From: Rhodovastum atsumiense
GTDB taxonomy: Bacteria > Pseudomonadota > Alphaproteobacteria > Acetobacterales > Acetobacteraceae
Length of the DNA stretch: 64,000 nt
Direction: 5' to 3'
NCBI GenBank assembly: GCA_026225115.1
Contig: JAMFSE010000119.1
Span: 1 to 64,000, forward strand
A model generated the notes under the pieces. It saw nothing but the letters and a program-made list of their open reading frames with translations, searched no databases and had not been told where the DNA came from. A program made the translations under genes and the position numbers. Numbering within the stretch: position 1 is the first letter of the stretch; each line of letters starts with the position of its first letter. Below, one piece after another: positions 51,750 to 61,992 of the stretch.

Positions 51750-52334
51750 ATGCTGACCGATCTCCCCAATATCCTCACCATGTCGCGCATCGCCGCCATT
51801 CCGGTGCTGGTCTTGCTCGTCGCCATCGGCACCCCCTGGGCCAATCTCGTCGCCGCCATCCTCTTCTCCGCCGCCGCCATCACCGATTATCTCGACGGCC
51901 GCCTGGCCCGCGAAATGCTGCAGCTCTCGGATTTCGGCCGCATGCTCGACCCCATCGCCGACAAACTCCTGGTCGGCGCCACGCTGATGGCCCTGGTCGG
52001 CTTCGGGCATTTGCCGGCCTACGGCATCTACCCGGCAATCGTCATCATGCTGCGCGAAATCCTGGTCAGCGGCCTGCGCGAATATCTGGCGGAAATCCGC
52101 ATCGGCCTGCCGGTCACCAAGCTCGCGAAATGGAAAACCGGCTTCCAGATGGCCGCCCTCGGCCTGCTCCTGCTCGGCGGCCCCGGCGCCCATATCATCG
52201 GCCTCGGCTGGCTGCATCCGGGCCTGATCGGCGCAACCCTGCTCTGGGTCGCGGCGGTGTTCACACTCATCACCGGCTGGGATTATCTCAACGCCGGCCT
52301 GCGCCACGCAACCGGACCCAGGCCCGCGCCGTAA
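51750..52334 (+). CDS. pgsA: CDP-diacylglycerol-glycerol-3-phosphate 3-phosphatidyltransferase
   Basis: LPNILTMSRI; CDP-alcohol phosphotransferase motif DYLDGRLAREMLQLSDFGRMLDPIADKLL. Confidence 0.94.
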   Translation: MLTDLPNILTMSRIAAIPVLVLLVAIGTPWANLVAAILFSAAAITDYLDGRLAREMLQLSDFGRMLDPIADKLLVGATLMALVGFGHLPAYGIYPAIVIMLREILVSGLREYLAEIRIGLPVTKLAKWKTGFQMAALGLLLLGGPGAHIIGLGWLHPGLIGATLLWVAAVFTLITGWDYLNAGLRHATGPRPAP

Positions 52335-52354
52335 CCACTCCAGGAGGACCCGAC

Positions 52355-52774
52355 TTGCGGCATCGTGGCACTTTGGCGCTGTTATTGCCGCTGTTATCGC
52401 TCCTGGCGCTGCCGGGCTGTGTGAGCGAGCGGCATTTCGCCGCGGATTCCTGGCCCTTCGGCAACCCGAACGCCCCGCAAAACAACAGCGAAACCGCCCA
52501 GCGCGCCCTGGGTGCAACCCCTGCTGTCACCCCGATCGCACCGCAGCCCGGCAATGTCTGGCCGGGTGCGGTGCAGCCGGTCCCCACCATCGGCGATATC
52601 GAAAAAAACATGGACCAGCCCTTGGGCCAATCCGACACCCCATCGCTGCCCTCGCCCTATCCCCCCGGCCAGGACCCGAACCAGCAACAGGATAATTCGA
52701 ACGCCTCCGATTATGCGCTCCCCTCCGCCGTGCCCGCCAACGCGCCGGCGACAGATTACCACGACCGGCAATGA
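52355..52774 (+). CDS. Small proline/glutamine-rich lipoprotein
   Basis: TTG start after AGGAGG; LLPLLSLLALPGC lipobox. Confidence 0.6.
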   Translation: MRHRGTLALLLPLLSLLALPGCVSERHFAADSWPFGNPNAPQNNSETAQRALGATPAVTPIAPQPGNVWPGAVQPVPTIGDIEKNMDQPLGQSDTPSLPSPYPPGQDPNQQQDNSNASDYALPSAVPANAPATDYHDRQ

Positions 52775-53022
52775 GGATCCTCTACTTCGCCTGGCTCAGG
52801 GAAAAACTCGGCGCCGCCGAAGAAAACCTCGACCTGCCGCCCGGCCTGAACACGGTGGCCGCGCTCATCGCCTGGCAGCAAACCCGCAGCCCCGCTCACG
52901 CCGCCGCCTTCGCCGACCCCAGCCTCATCCGCTGCGCCATCGACCTGGAAATCGCCCCCGCCACCGCCAGCATCGCCGGCGCCTCTGAGGTCGCCTTCTT
53001 CCCCCCGGTCACCGGCGGATGA
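52771..53022 (+). CDS. moaD: Molybdopterin synthase small subunit
   Basis: MRILYFAWLREKLGAAEENLDLP … FFPPVTGG with C-terminal GG. Confidence 0.95.
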   Translation: MRILYFAWLREKLGAAEENLDLPPGLNTVAALIAWQQTRSPAHAAAFADPSLIRCAIDLEIAPATASIAGASEVAFFPPVTGG

Positions 53023-53474
53023 TCAAAATCCTTATCCAGCAAGCCGACTTCAACGCCGGCGCCGAACTCGCCGCCCTTCAGGCCGACGCCGTCGGCGGCA
53101 TCGCCAGCTTCATCGGCACCGTCCGCGCCAACCCAGCCGACAACCCGCCGCTGACCGCCCTCTATCTCGAACACTACCCCGGCATGACCGAGCGCGCGCT
53201 GACCAAAATCGCCGAGCAAGCGGCAGTCGAATGGTCGCTGACCAACACCACCATCATCCACCGAATCGGCCGCCTCACCCCAGGCGAGAACATCGTCTTC
53301 GTCGGCACCGCCAGCCCCCACCGCCAGGCCGCTCTATCCGCCACCGCCTTCATCATGGATTGGCTGAAAACCAGCGCCCCCATCTGGAAACGCGAAGATT
53401 TTTCCACCGGCCAATCCGCCTGGGTCGCCGCCAAACAAACAGACGACAAGGCCGCCGAAAAATGGATCAAGTGA
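53019..53474 (+). CDS. moaE: Molybdopterin synthase catalytic subunit
   Basis: GGIASFIGTVR, YLEHYPGMTERALTKI, IHRIGRLTPGENIVFVGTASPHRQAAL, PIWKREDF. Confidence 0.96.
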   Translation: MIKILIQQADFNAGAELAALQADAVGGIASFIGTVRANPADNPPLTALYLEHYPGMTERALTKIAEQAAVEWSLTNTTIIHRIGRLTPGENIVFVGTASPHRQAALSATAFIMDWLKTSAPIWKREDFSTGQSAWVAAKQTDDKAAEKWIK

Positions 53475-53475
53475 A

Positions 53476-53540
53476 GCAGTTCTTTTTTGAAAAAAGGGCT
53501 GGCCGCCCGCGAACCAAAAAACTTTTATGACTCTAGGCCA
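53476..53540 (+). repeat. Dispersed repeat family A, copy A3
   Basis: GCAGTTCTTTTTTGAAAAAAGGGCTGGCCGCCCGCGAACCAAAAAACTTTTATGACTCTAGGCC. Confidence 0.75.
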
Positions 53541-53564
53541 TGGGCTTGCCTAAGCCCCAGTCCC

Positions 53565-53595
53565 GTAGGATGGGTGAGCGAAGCGTTACCCATCA
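53565..53595 (+). repeat. Dispersed repeat family B, copy B5
   Basis: GTAGGATGGGTGAGCGAAGCGTTACCCATCA. Confidence 0.7.
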
Positions 53596-53628
53596 TGACC
53601 CCAAGTCCGCTAAACCATGAACGCAGGC

Positions 53629-54147
53629 TTAAACTTTCTGATGCAGCGCCGCGGGAATCCCGGCAATGGCGTGATCAATCATCGCCCCGCCCTCATTCGC
53701 CGCAAACCCATTCCGCAGCGCCTGCGAAGCTGCAGCGGTTGCAACATCAATGGCGATACTCCGAACCTCATGCAGCGCCGCCTGTTCCGCGGCTGCAATC
53801 CGGTCCAGCGCCATGCGCTCCCGCCGTTTCGCCGTGGCCTCGGCCTCATCGGCCAATTCTTCGGACATTCTCTCAGCCTCGGCATGGGCCGATGCCAGAA
53901 TCTGCTTGGCATCCGCAATCGCCTGCGTCTGGCGTTGCTTGGCATCCGCCAGCATCGCCTCGGCCTCGGCCTTCAACGCCGCCGCCTCATCCAGCGCGGT
54001 CCGCACGGCGGTGGCGCGCGCATCCAGCATCCCGCCCAGCGGTATGCCGATTTTCTTGCCGAACAGCACCGCGAACACCAGCACGGCCATGGCCACCCAG
54101 AAGGTGCCGGTCAGCCAGGGGGCGAAAGTAAGGGCGTGATATTCCAT
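53629..54147 (-). CDS. atpF: F0F1 ATP synthase subunit b
   Basis: One N-terminal TM (TGTFWVAMAVLVFAVLFGKKIGIPLGGMLDARA) and long Ala/Glu-rich helix. Confidence 0.9.
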   Translation of the reverse strand: MEYHALTFAPWLTGTFWVAMAVLVFAVLFGKKIGIPLGGMLDARATAVRTALDEAAALKAEAEAMLADAKQRQTQAIADAKQILASAHAEAERMSEELADEAEATAKRRERMALDRIAAAEQAALHEVRSIAIDVATAAASQALRNGFAANEGGAMIDHAIAGIPAALHQKV

Positions 54148-54158
54148 TGAACTGCCCT

Positions 54159-54731
54159 TCAGGCGGCTTTGAGTGCGGCGTAAGCGGCGTCGATTTCCGG
54201 CGCCAGCATGGCCTTATCCGGCGTCTGCCCGGTCAGCCTGGCCAGAATTTCCGCCGCGGTATCCGCCGCCACCGGCTTGATCGCCGCCAGCGCCGCTTCA
54301 CGGGCCGCGGCAATCTGCGCCTCCGATGCTTCCAGCTGCGCATCCAGCTTGGCCTGCAGCGTCGCGGCATTTGCCCGGGCCTCTGCCTTGGCCGCATCCA
54401 CCGCCTGCGTAATCTCGGCCTGCGCCGCCGCCCGCGCGTCGTGCATCGTCTTGTTCAACGCCGCCACCGCCGCGTCGGCCTCGGCCTTGGCGCTAAGCGC
54501 CGCTTCCAGATCCGCTGAGATCGTCGCCGCCCGCTTTTCCAGCACCGAGCCGATCTGCGGCAGCGCCCAGCGCGACAGCAGCACGTACAGTGCCAGCAGA
54601 ATAACCACCATCCACTCCACCTGGCTTACGGTGAGCGGATTTTTGAAGTCCATCTGCGGCATGGTCTCCCCCGCAGAAGCCACTGCGGGCGCCAAAACTA
54701 ATGCGGAGCTGAAGGCGATACGACGGATCAT
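54159..54731 (-). CDS. F0F1 ATP synthase subunit b'
   Basis: b-type subunit VEWMVVILLALYVLLSRWALPQIGSVLEKRAATI; paired with atpF. Confidence 0.88.
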   Translation of the reverse strand: MIRRIAFSSALVLAPAVASAGETMPQMDFKNPLTVSQVEWMVVILLALYVLLSRWALPQIGSVLEKRAATISADLEAALSAKAEADAAVAALNKTMHDARAAAQAEITQAVDAAKAEARANAATLQAKLDAQLEASEAQIAAAREAALAAIKPVAADTAAEILARLTGQTPDKAMLAPEIDAAYAALKAA

Positions 54732-54968
54732 TTAGGTAAACAGAATGACCAGCGCGATAACCAATGCGTACAGCGCGACCGCTTCGGTCAACGCAAAGCC
54801 CAGCAGCACGTCACGGAACATATTATCGCGCGCCGCCGGGTTACGGCCGACCGCGGAGACGAACGAGCCGAACAGATTACCGATACCGACACCGGCGCCG
54901 GCAACACCGATCGTAGCTAAGCCCGCACCGATGTCTTTGGCGAGGAGGGCGGCAGAAGTGGGATCCAT
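54732..54968 (-). CDS. atpE: F0F1 ATP synthase subunit c
   Basis: AKDIGAGLATIGVAGAGVGIGNLFGSFVSAVGRNPA; GFALTEAVALYALVIALVILF. Confidence 0.97.
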   Translation of the reverse strand: MDPTSAALLAKDIGAGLATIGVAGAGVGIGNLFGSFVSAVGRNPAARDNMFRDVLLGFALTEAVALYALVIALVILFT

Positions 54969-55003
54969 TTATATTTCCTTTCCGAAACTTTTAAAAAACA
55001 TCT

Positions 55004-55762
55004 TCAATGCATATGCACGGCGTCGTGCAGATACAGGCAGGTGAGGATGGCGAACACATAGGCCTGCAGCCCGGCCACCAGCAGCTCCAAAGCCACCAGC
55101 GCGATATTCAGGCCGAACGGGACGATCGAAGCCAGGATGCCGAAGAAACCGAAGCTCGCGGTCAGCAGCAGCATGAACCCGGCAAACACCTCCCACATCA
55201 CATGCCCCGCCGTCATATTGGCGAACAGACGAACCGAGAGCGACACCGGCCGCGACAGATAGGAGATGATCTCAATCGGCACCAGCAGCGGCAGCAGCCA
55301 GACCGGCACGCCCGCGGGCACGAAGAATTTCAGGAACCGGAAGCCATGCGTGTAAAACCCGACTCCGGTCGAGAAGATGAACACGAACAGCGCCAGCGTC
55401 AGCGTCACTGCGATATGGCTGGTGAAGGCAAAGAAATACGGAAACAGCCCCAGCAGATTGCCGAGCAGGATAAAGCTGAACAGCGTGAACACCAGCGGGA
55501 AGAAGCGCAGCCCCTCGGCGCCGATCGTGCCCACGCACATATCCCGCACAAATTCGTACAATATCTCTACCAGCGCCTGCACCCGCCCCGGCACGATCGC
55601 GCGGGTGCGCAAGCCCAGCACAAACAGCAGCACGATAATAACGGCGGCGGCCAGCATGGTTTCGTTGGAATTGGTGAACCGGAGCGCATTGCCCAAAGAC
55701 CCCAGACCGGTGGTCAACTGGAACTGTCCAAGCGCGTCGATTGCAGGGCCCGCCATAATCAA
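55004..55762 (-). CDS. atpB: F0F1 ATP synthase subunit a
   Basis: SLSVRLFANMTAGHVMWEVFAGFM and AYVFAILTCLYLHDAVHMH. Confidence 0.97.
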   Translation of the reverse strand: MIMAGPAIDALGQFQLTTGLGSLGNALRFTNSNETMLAAAVIIVLLFVLGLRTRAIVPGRVQALVEILYEFVRDMCVGTIGAEGLRFFPLVFTLFSFILLGNLLGLFPYFFAFTSHIAVTLTLALFVFIFSTGVGFYTHGFRFLKFFVPAGVPVWLLPLLVPIEIISYLSRPVSLSVRLFANMTAGHVMWEVFAGFMLLLTASFGFFGILASIVPFGLNIALVALELLVAGLQAYVFAILTCLYLHDAVHMH

Positions 55763-55784
55763 ACTTTCCCGTAAACTACTTAAA

Positions 55785-56099
55785 CTACCGGTCGTCTTTA
55801 CCCTTTGGCCCAGCCGCGCGAACCAGATTGCGCAGCCCAGCCACCATCCCCACCGGAACCATCAACACCATCAGCCATGGTTTGGTATGAAAAAGCCGGT
55901 CCAGCCCCCATCCGATACCCACAGCGATGGCCATTGCAGCCACCAGCTCAACCCCCAGCCGCATCGCAAGATTGATAGCGCTTTGCCCAGCGCCAACGCT
56001 CTTATGCGCCGATTCCGAACTGGTTGGACTCTGCCCAGCCCCGTCCCGCGCTGCCGCCAGACGTCGCTCGAAAGAATCCGTGTCCCTATCGTTGCTCAT
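55785..56099 (-). CDS. ATP synthase accessory protein AtpI/AtpZ-like
   Basis: Two TMs, AMRLGVELVAAMAIAVGIGWGLDRLFHTKPWLMVLMVPVGMVAGLRNLVR; upstream of atpB. Confidence 0.85.
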   Translation of the reverse strand: MSNDRDTDSFERRLAAARDGAGQSPTSSESAHKSVGAGQSAINLAMRLGVELVAAMAIAVGIGWGLDRLFHTKPWLMVLMVPVGMVAGLRNLVRAAGPKGKDDR

Positions 56100-56202
56100 G
56101 CACCTGTTTTCAGTGGTTTTTCCGCCACCGAGTTGCCGGGGTTGCTACCGGCCCCCCCCTGGCCTGTCAAGAAGTTGGCCGGGTGAAATGTAACGAAAAA
56201 CT

Positions 56203-56781
56203 CTAGGCGAACCGCAAGATCAAAAACCCGCCGACAATGCCGGCCGCCACCAGCCCGGTCACCAGCCCCAGCCGCTCCTCGATAAATAGCCGCGCCGGCT
56301 CGCCGAACCGGCGCAGCAACGCGGCCTCCAGGAAAAACCTGGCCCCGCGGGTCACCACGCTGGCTGCCATGAACGCCGGAAAACTGAAATCCGCGGCCCC
56401 GGCGGCAATGGTGACGATCTTGTAGGGGATCGGGGTCAGCCCCTTGATCAGCACGATCCACACCCCGTATTGCGCGAATTTCGCCTGAAACGCCGCAAAA
56501 GCGGCGTGGTAATGGTAAAAATTGATCAGCGGCTGCGCCAGCTCGTCAAACAACGCGTAGCCGATATAATACCCCAGCGCCCCGCCCAGCACGCTGCCAA
56601 CCGTAGCCACCAGTGCAAACCGCAGGGATTTTTTCGGCTGCGCCAGCGCCATCGGGATCATCAGCGCATCCGGCGGCACCGGGAAGAAGCTGGCCTCGGC
56701 GAAGGCGATCCCAAACAGCCACCAGGCCGCATGCGGCCGCTCGGCCAGCGCAATAATCGCGTTATAAAATCGCCGTAGCAT
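56203..56781 (-). CDS. YqaA/DedA-like VTT-domain membrane protein
   Basis: FAEASFFPVPPDALMIPMALAQPKKSLRFALVATVGSVLGGALGYYIGY; KGLTPIPYKIVTIAAG. Confidence 0.88.
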   Translation of the reverse strand: MLRRFYNAIIALAERPHAAWWLFGIAFAEASFFPVPPDALMIPMALAQPKKSLRFALVATVGSVLGGALGYYIGYALFDELAQPLINFYHYHAAFAAFQAKFAQYGVWIVLIKGLTPIPYKIVTIAAGAADFSFPAFMAASVVTRGARFFLEAALLRRFGEPARLFIEERLGLVTGLVAAGIVGGFLILRFA

Positions 56782-56831
56782 AGCCCCCGATTGGCATAGG
56801 AATACCCTCCACGCAACCGCGGCGCGGCATG

Positions 56832-58279
<1,448 letters not shown>

Positions 58280-58283
<4 letters not shown>

Positions 58284-58999
58284 TTGCGCTCAACCGGCGT
58301 CGACAACACATAGCCGCCGCCGCGCACCGTCTTGATCAACTGCGAATGGCGGCCATCATCTTCCAGCTTGCGCCGCAACCGCGACACCGCAACATCGATC
58401 GCCCGGTCAAACGGCCCGGCCTGCCGGCCGCGCAACAAATCCAGCAGCATATCGCGCGTCAGCACCCGATTCGGCCGGTCGAGCAGCGCCACCAGCAACT
58501 CATACTCGCCGCCGGTAATCGCCACCTCTATCCCAGCCGGATCCAGCAACCGCCGCCGCGCCGTCTCCAGCAGCCAGCCGGAGAATTTATAGGTCTTGGC
58601 GCCGCCCTCATGGCTCTTATCCTCGCCCTCGCCGGTCCGCCGCAGCACCGCCCGGATCCGCGCCAGCAACTCGCGCGGATTGAACGGCTTGGTGACGTAA
58701 TCATCCGCCCCCAGCTCCAGCCCGATAATCCGGTCGGTCTCCTCGGCCATCGCCGTCAGCATGATAATCGGAACACTGCTCTCATTGCGCAGCCAGCGCG
58801 CCAGCTCCGGCCCATCCTCGCCCGGCATCATCAAATCCAGCACCACCAGCTGAAAATGCCCATTCAAAAATGCCCGCCTGGCCTCCTTGCCATCCCGCGC
58901 TGAAGTCACCCGCAGGCGCTGACGTTCCAGAAATTTAGCGAGCAGATCACGAATCTCGCGGTCATCATCGACCACTAAAATATGCGGCATGGTTTCCAT
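58280..58999 (-). CDS. OmpR-family response regulator
   Basis: HILVVDDDREIRDLL…VVLDLMMPGEDG…TKPFNPRELLARIRAVLRR and winged helix; overlaps the kinase by 4 nt. Confidence 0.95.
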
Positions 59000-59084
59000 A
59001 TCTGTTACAATAGCCCTCGCAGCCGCCAAAGGGCAGGGGCCGTTGCAATACGTTGCAATTTGGCGACAGCCAGCAAAGAAGCCG

Positions 59085-59135
59085 GTCTTTTCTGAAGAAA
59101 AGAACCAAAAGACTTCTTTTAATACGGGCCACTGG
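59085..59135 (+). repeat. Dispersed repeat family A, copy A4
   Basis: GGTCTTTTCTGAAGAAAAGAACCAAAAGACTTCTTTTAATACGGGCCACTGG. Confidence 0.75.
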
Positions 59136-59166
59136 AGCTTGCGCCGGCCTAGCCCACCCTCTCAGC

Positions 59167-59197
59167 CGTCATTGCGAGCGCAGCGAAGCAACCCATC
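59167..59197 (+). repeat. Dispersed repeat family C, copy C2
   Basis: CGTCATTGCGAGCGCAGCGAAGCAACCCATC. Confidence 0.75.
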
Positions 59198-59232
59198 TTT
59201 TACGCCCGCCCAGCCAGCCACGCCCCATGTCC

Positions 59233-59265
59233 CGTAGGATGGCGCTGCCGCCGCCACAACCCATG
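59233..59265 (+). repeat. Dispersed repeat family B, copy B6 (degenerate)
   Basis: GTAGGATGGCGCTGCCGCCGCCACAACCCATG. Confidence 0.5.
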
Positions 59266-59330
59266 CCCAGAACAAAAGAAGTTTTTTGGTTCCGCGGGCG
59301 CGGCGCCTTTTTTTCAAAAAAGAACCGCTT
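59262..59330 (-). repeat. Dispersed repeat family A, copy A5 (reverse)
   Basis: Reverse complement GGTTCTTTTTTGAAAAAAAGGCGCCGCGCCCGCGGAACCAAAAAACTTCTTTTGTTCTGGGCATGGG. Confidence 0.75.
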
Positions 59331-59561
59331 CCCTTCCTCTCCCAAAAATTCACTTGCGTTTTCAACGCGCTGACTCTATTTCCCCCGCACGCAGCAACGC
59401 ACGTGCCTCTGCCACATTTTCGGATCGTGGTTACGCAACGACGTCAAGCGTTCTGGCAGCACTATGGGGGCACCCCCGCTGTGGCTGGTTCGTTGGACCG
59501 TTTTGTAACCCATGCCCGTCGCTTATCGAAGGCGGGCCATCTGAAGAAAAGGCTTGTTGTG

Positions 59562-60686
59562 ATGACCCCCAAAGTCGCCGCTTTCCTCGGGCAATCCGCC
59601 CCTGCCACGCCGTGCCTCGTGCTCGACCTCGACCGCGTGGCCGAGAACTATCGGGCGTTGCGCACGGCCTTGCCGGCAGCCAAAATCTACTACGCGGTGA
59701 AGGCCAATCCGGCCGCCCCGATTCTGCGCCTGCTCGCCGGCCTCGGCTCCTGTTTCGATGCCGCCAGCATCCAGGAAATCGACGAATGCATCGCCGCCGG
59801 CGCGCCCGCCGACGCCATCAGCTTCGGCAACACGGTGAAAAAACCCTCCGCCATCGCCGCCGCCCATAAACACGGCGTGCCGCTCTACGCCTTTGATTCT
59901 ACCGAGGAGCTGCATAAAATCGCGCAGTTCGCGCCCGGCGCCAAAGTCTATTGCCGGATCGCGGTCAACAATGTCGGCGCCGAATGGCCGCTGTCGAAAA
60001 AATTCGGCACGACGATCGACCGCGCCCGCGAACTGATGCTGGAAGCGCCGACGCTCGGCCTCATCCCGCACGGCCTGTCCTTCCACGTCGGCAGCCAGCA
60101 AACCGGCACCCTTGCCTATGAACTGGCCATCGCCCAGGTCGCCATGCTCTTCACCGACCTGAAAGCCGCGGGCCTCGAGCTCAAAATGCTCAACCTCGGC
60201 GGCGGTTACCCGATCCGCTATCAGGACGACGTGCCCGATAACGACACATTCGGCACCGCGATCATGCACGCCATGACCGAGCATTTCGGCAACGACCTGC
60301 CGGACATGCTGATCGAGCCCGGCCGTGCCATGGTCGGCAACGCCGGCGTCGTCGCGGCCGAAGCCATCCTGGTCTGCCGCCGCATCCCGGAAGACGAACG
60401 CCGCTGGGTGTATCTCGACATCGGCCGCTTTGGCGGCCTGGCCGAAACCGAAGGCGAATCCATCCGCTACCGCATCACCGCGGGCAATGGCGTCACTGGC
60501 CCGGTCGTTCTCGCCGGCCCAAGCTGCGACGGCGTCGACGTGATGTACGAAAAAACCCCCTACCGCCTGCCGCTGGATCTCGCCGCCGGCGACAGGGTGT
60601 TGATCCACGACACCGGCGCCTATGTCACCAGCTATGCCAGCCAGAATTTCAACGGTTTTGCGCCGTTGGCGGAGCATTATCTCTAA
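59562..60686 (+). CDS. Ornithine/lysine decarboxylase family (PLP group IV, fold III)
   Basis: KIYYAVKANPAAPILRLLAGLGSCFDAAS, GLSFHVGSQQ, MLNLGGGYP, EPGRAMVGNAGV; start refined. Confidence 0.93.
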   Translation: MTPKVAAFLGQSAPATPCLVLDLDRVAENYRALRTALPAAKIYYAVKANPAAPILRLLAGLGSCFDAASIQEIDECIAAGAPADAISFGNTVKKPSAIAAAHKHGVPLYAFDSTEELHKIAQFAPGAKVYCRIAVNNVGAEWPLSKKFGTTIDRARELMLEAPTLGLIPHGLSFHVGSQQTGTLAYELAIAQVAMLFTDLKAAGLELKMLNLGGGYPIRYQDDVPDNDTFGTAIMHAMTEHFGNDLPDMLIEPGRAMVGNAGVVAAEAILVCRRIPEDERRWVYLDIGRFGGLAETEGESIRYRITAGNGVTGPVVLAGPSCDGVDVMYEKTPYRLPLDLAAGDRVLIHDTGAYVTSYASQNFNGFAPLAEHYL

Positions 60687-60697
60687 GTCTCCATCCC

Positions 60698-61843
60698 GTG
60701 TTTAGACGCATCTTCCTGGCGGGCGCCGCCCTGGCGCCCGCCGCCGCCTTCGCGCGCGATGACGCCTTGGGCGCGCGCTGCACCACCGCCATCCAATCCG
60801 CCTTCGCCGCCATCCGCCCCGGCCCGGCGTTGCTCGCCAGCTACATCACCGAAACCGGCCCAGCCGCGACCGATTTTGACTTAACGCAGGCCAACGCCGC
60901 CTATGTCTACGACAATGCCTTGGCCGGCCTGGCACTGCTGGCCGCCGGCAACCGCCCGGCCGCCGCCCGCATCGGCGACGCGCTGGTCCTCGCCCAGACC
61001 CACGACCGCCATTGGCAGGACGGCCGCCTGCGCAACGCCTACCAGGCCGGCCTCATGACAATACCCGCAAAACTCCCCGGCTGGTGGAGCACAAAAACCA
61101 ACGCCTGGCAGGAAGACCCCTACCAGGCCGGCTCCCAAACCGGCCCGATCGCCTGGGCAATCCTCCTCTGGGCCGCGCTGGGCTACACCGCCCCCGCCAA
61201 CCGCGCCGCCGACTGGCTGAACGCCAACCTCAAAGCCCCCGCCGGCTATTACGGCGGCTTCTACGGCTTCGAACCCGACCCGCAAAAACTCACCTGGCAA
61301 AGCACCGAGCAAAACACCGATCTCTTCGCCGCCTTCACCAAACTCGGCCGCTCTGCGGACGCCGCCCACGCCGCCGGCTTCGTCCGCGCCATGTTCAACC
61401 CCCAAACCAGGCTTTTTAACGCCGGTACCACCCCCGACGGCGCACCCAACCCGCTCCTCGCCGCCGACGCCGGAATCTGGCCCTACCTCGCCGGCCTAGG
61501 CAGCCCCGAATCCGCCGCCACCGCCATCACCGCCCTGCAACACGGCAATGGCATCGGCTTCTCCACCGCCAGCGCAACCATCTGGCCGGAAGGCACCGCC
61601 TTCGCCGCTCTGGCCCTTCCACCCCCCAAATCCACCGCTTTCCTCGCCACCATCACCCAACAAATCTCCCCCTCCGGCTATATCTACGCCGCCACCACAG
61701 ATAGCCTCTCCACCGGCCTGACCGTCGGCCCGCCCCCACCCGGCCAAGCGCCCGTCGCCTTCAACTATTACCGCCGCCCCGCCCTATCCCCCACCGCCTG
61801 GGCAGCGCTAAGCGCGATTGGGAAGAATCCGCTTTCAACTTAA
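60698..61843 (+). CDS. Exported hypothetical protein, possible alpha/alpha-toroid (glycosidase-like) fold
   Basis: Signal peptide MFRRIFLAGAALAPAAAFA; repeated Trp/Tyr-rich helical segments. Confidence 0.55.
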   Translation: MFRRIFLAGAALAPAAAFARDDALGARCTTAIQSAFAAIRPGPALLASYITETGPAATDFDLTQANAAYVYDNALAGLALLAAGNRPAAARIGDALVLAQTHDRHWQDGRLRNAYQAGLMTIPAKLPGWWSTKTNAWQEDPYQAGSQTGPIAWAILLWAALGYTAPANRAADWLNANLKAPAGYYGGFYGFEPDPQKLTWQSTEQNTDLFAAFTKLGRSADAAHAAGFVRAMFNPQTRLFNAGTTPDGAPNPLLAADAGIWPYLAGLGSPESAATAITALQHGNGIGFSTASATIWPEGTAFAALALPPPKSTAFLATITQQISPSGYIYAATTDSLSTGLTVGPPPPGQAPVAFNYYRRPALSPTAWAALSAIGKNPLST

Positions 61844-61855
61844 GCTAGAATGAAG

Positions 61856-61915
61856 CATCTTCTTTTTCTGAAGAAAAAGAAGCAAAAAGACTTTGTCCTC
61901 CGGGCCATGGGCGTT
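61856..61915 (+). repeat. Dispersed repeat family A, copy A6
   Basis: CTTCTTTTTCTGAAGAAAAAGAAGCAAAAAGACTTTGTCCTCCGGGCCATGGGCG. Confidence 0.7.
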
Positions 61916-61927
61916 GGCGTCATCGCG

Positions 61928-61980
61928 CGCATGCCCCGGGTACCAAAAGTTTTTTGGTTCTTTTTTTCAAAAAAGAACTT
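61928..61980 (-). repeat. Dispersed repeat family A, copy A7 (reverse)
   Basis: Reverse complement AAGTTCTTTTTTGAAAAAAAGAACCAAAAAACTTTTGGTACCCGGGGCATG. Confidence 0.75.
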
Positions 61981-61992
61981 TCTGGAACGCAA

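Noticed and set aside
53629-56099. Separate F0 ATP synthase operon as an anomaly
   Set aside because: Separation of F0 from F1 genes and presence of b/b' is normal in Alphaproteobacteria
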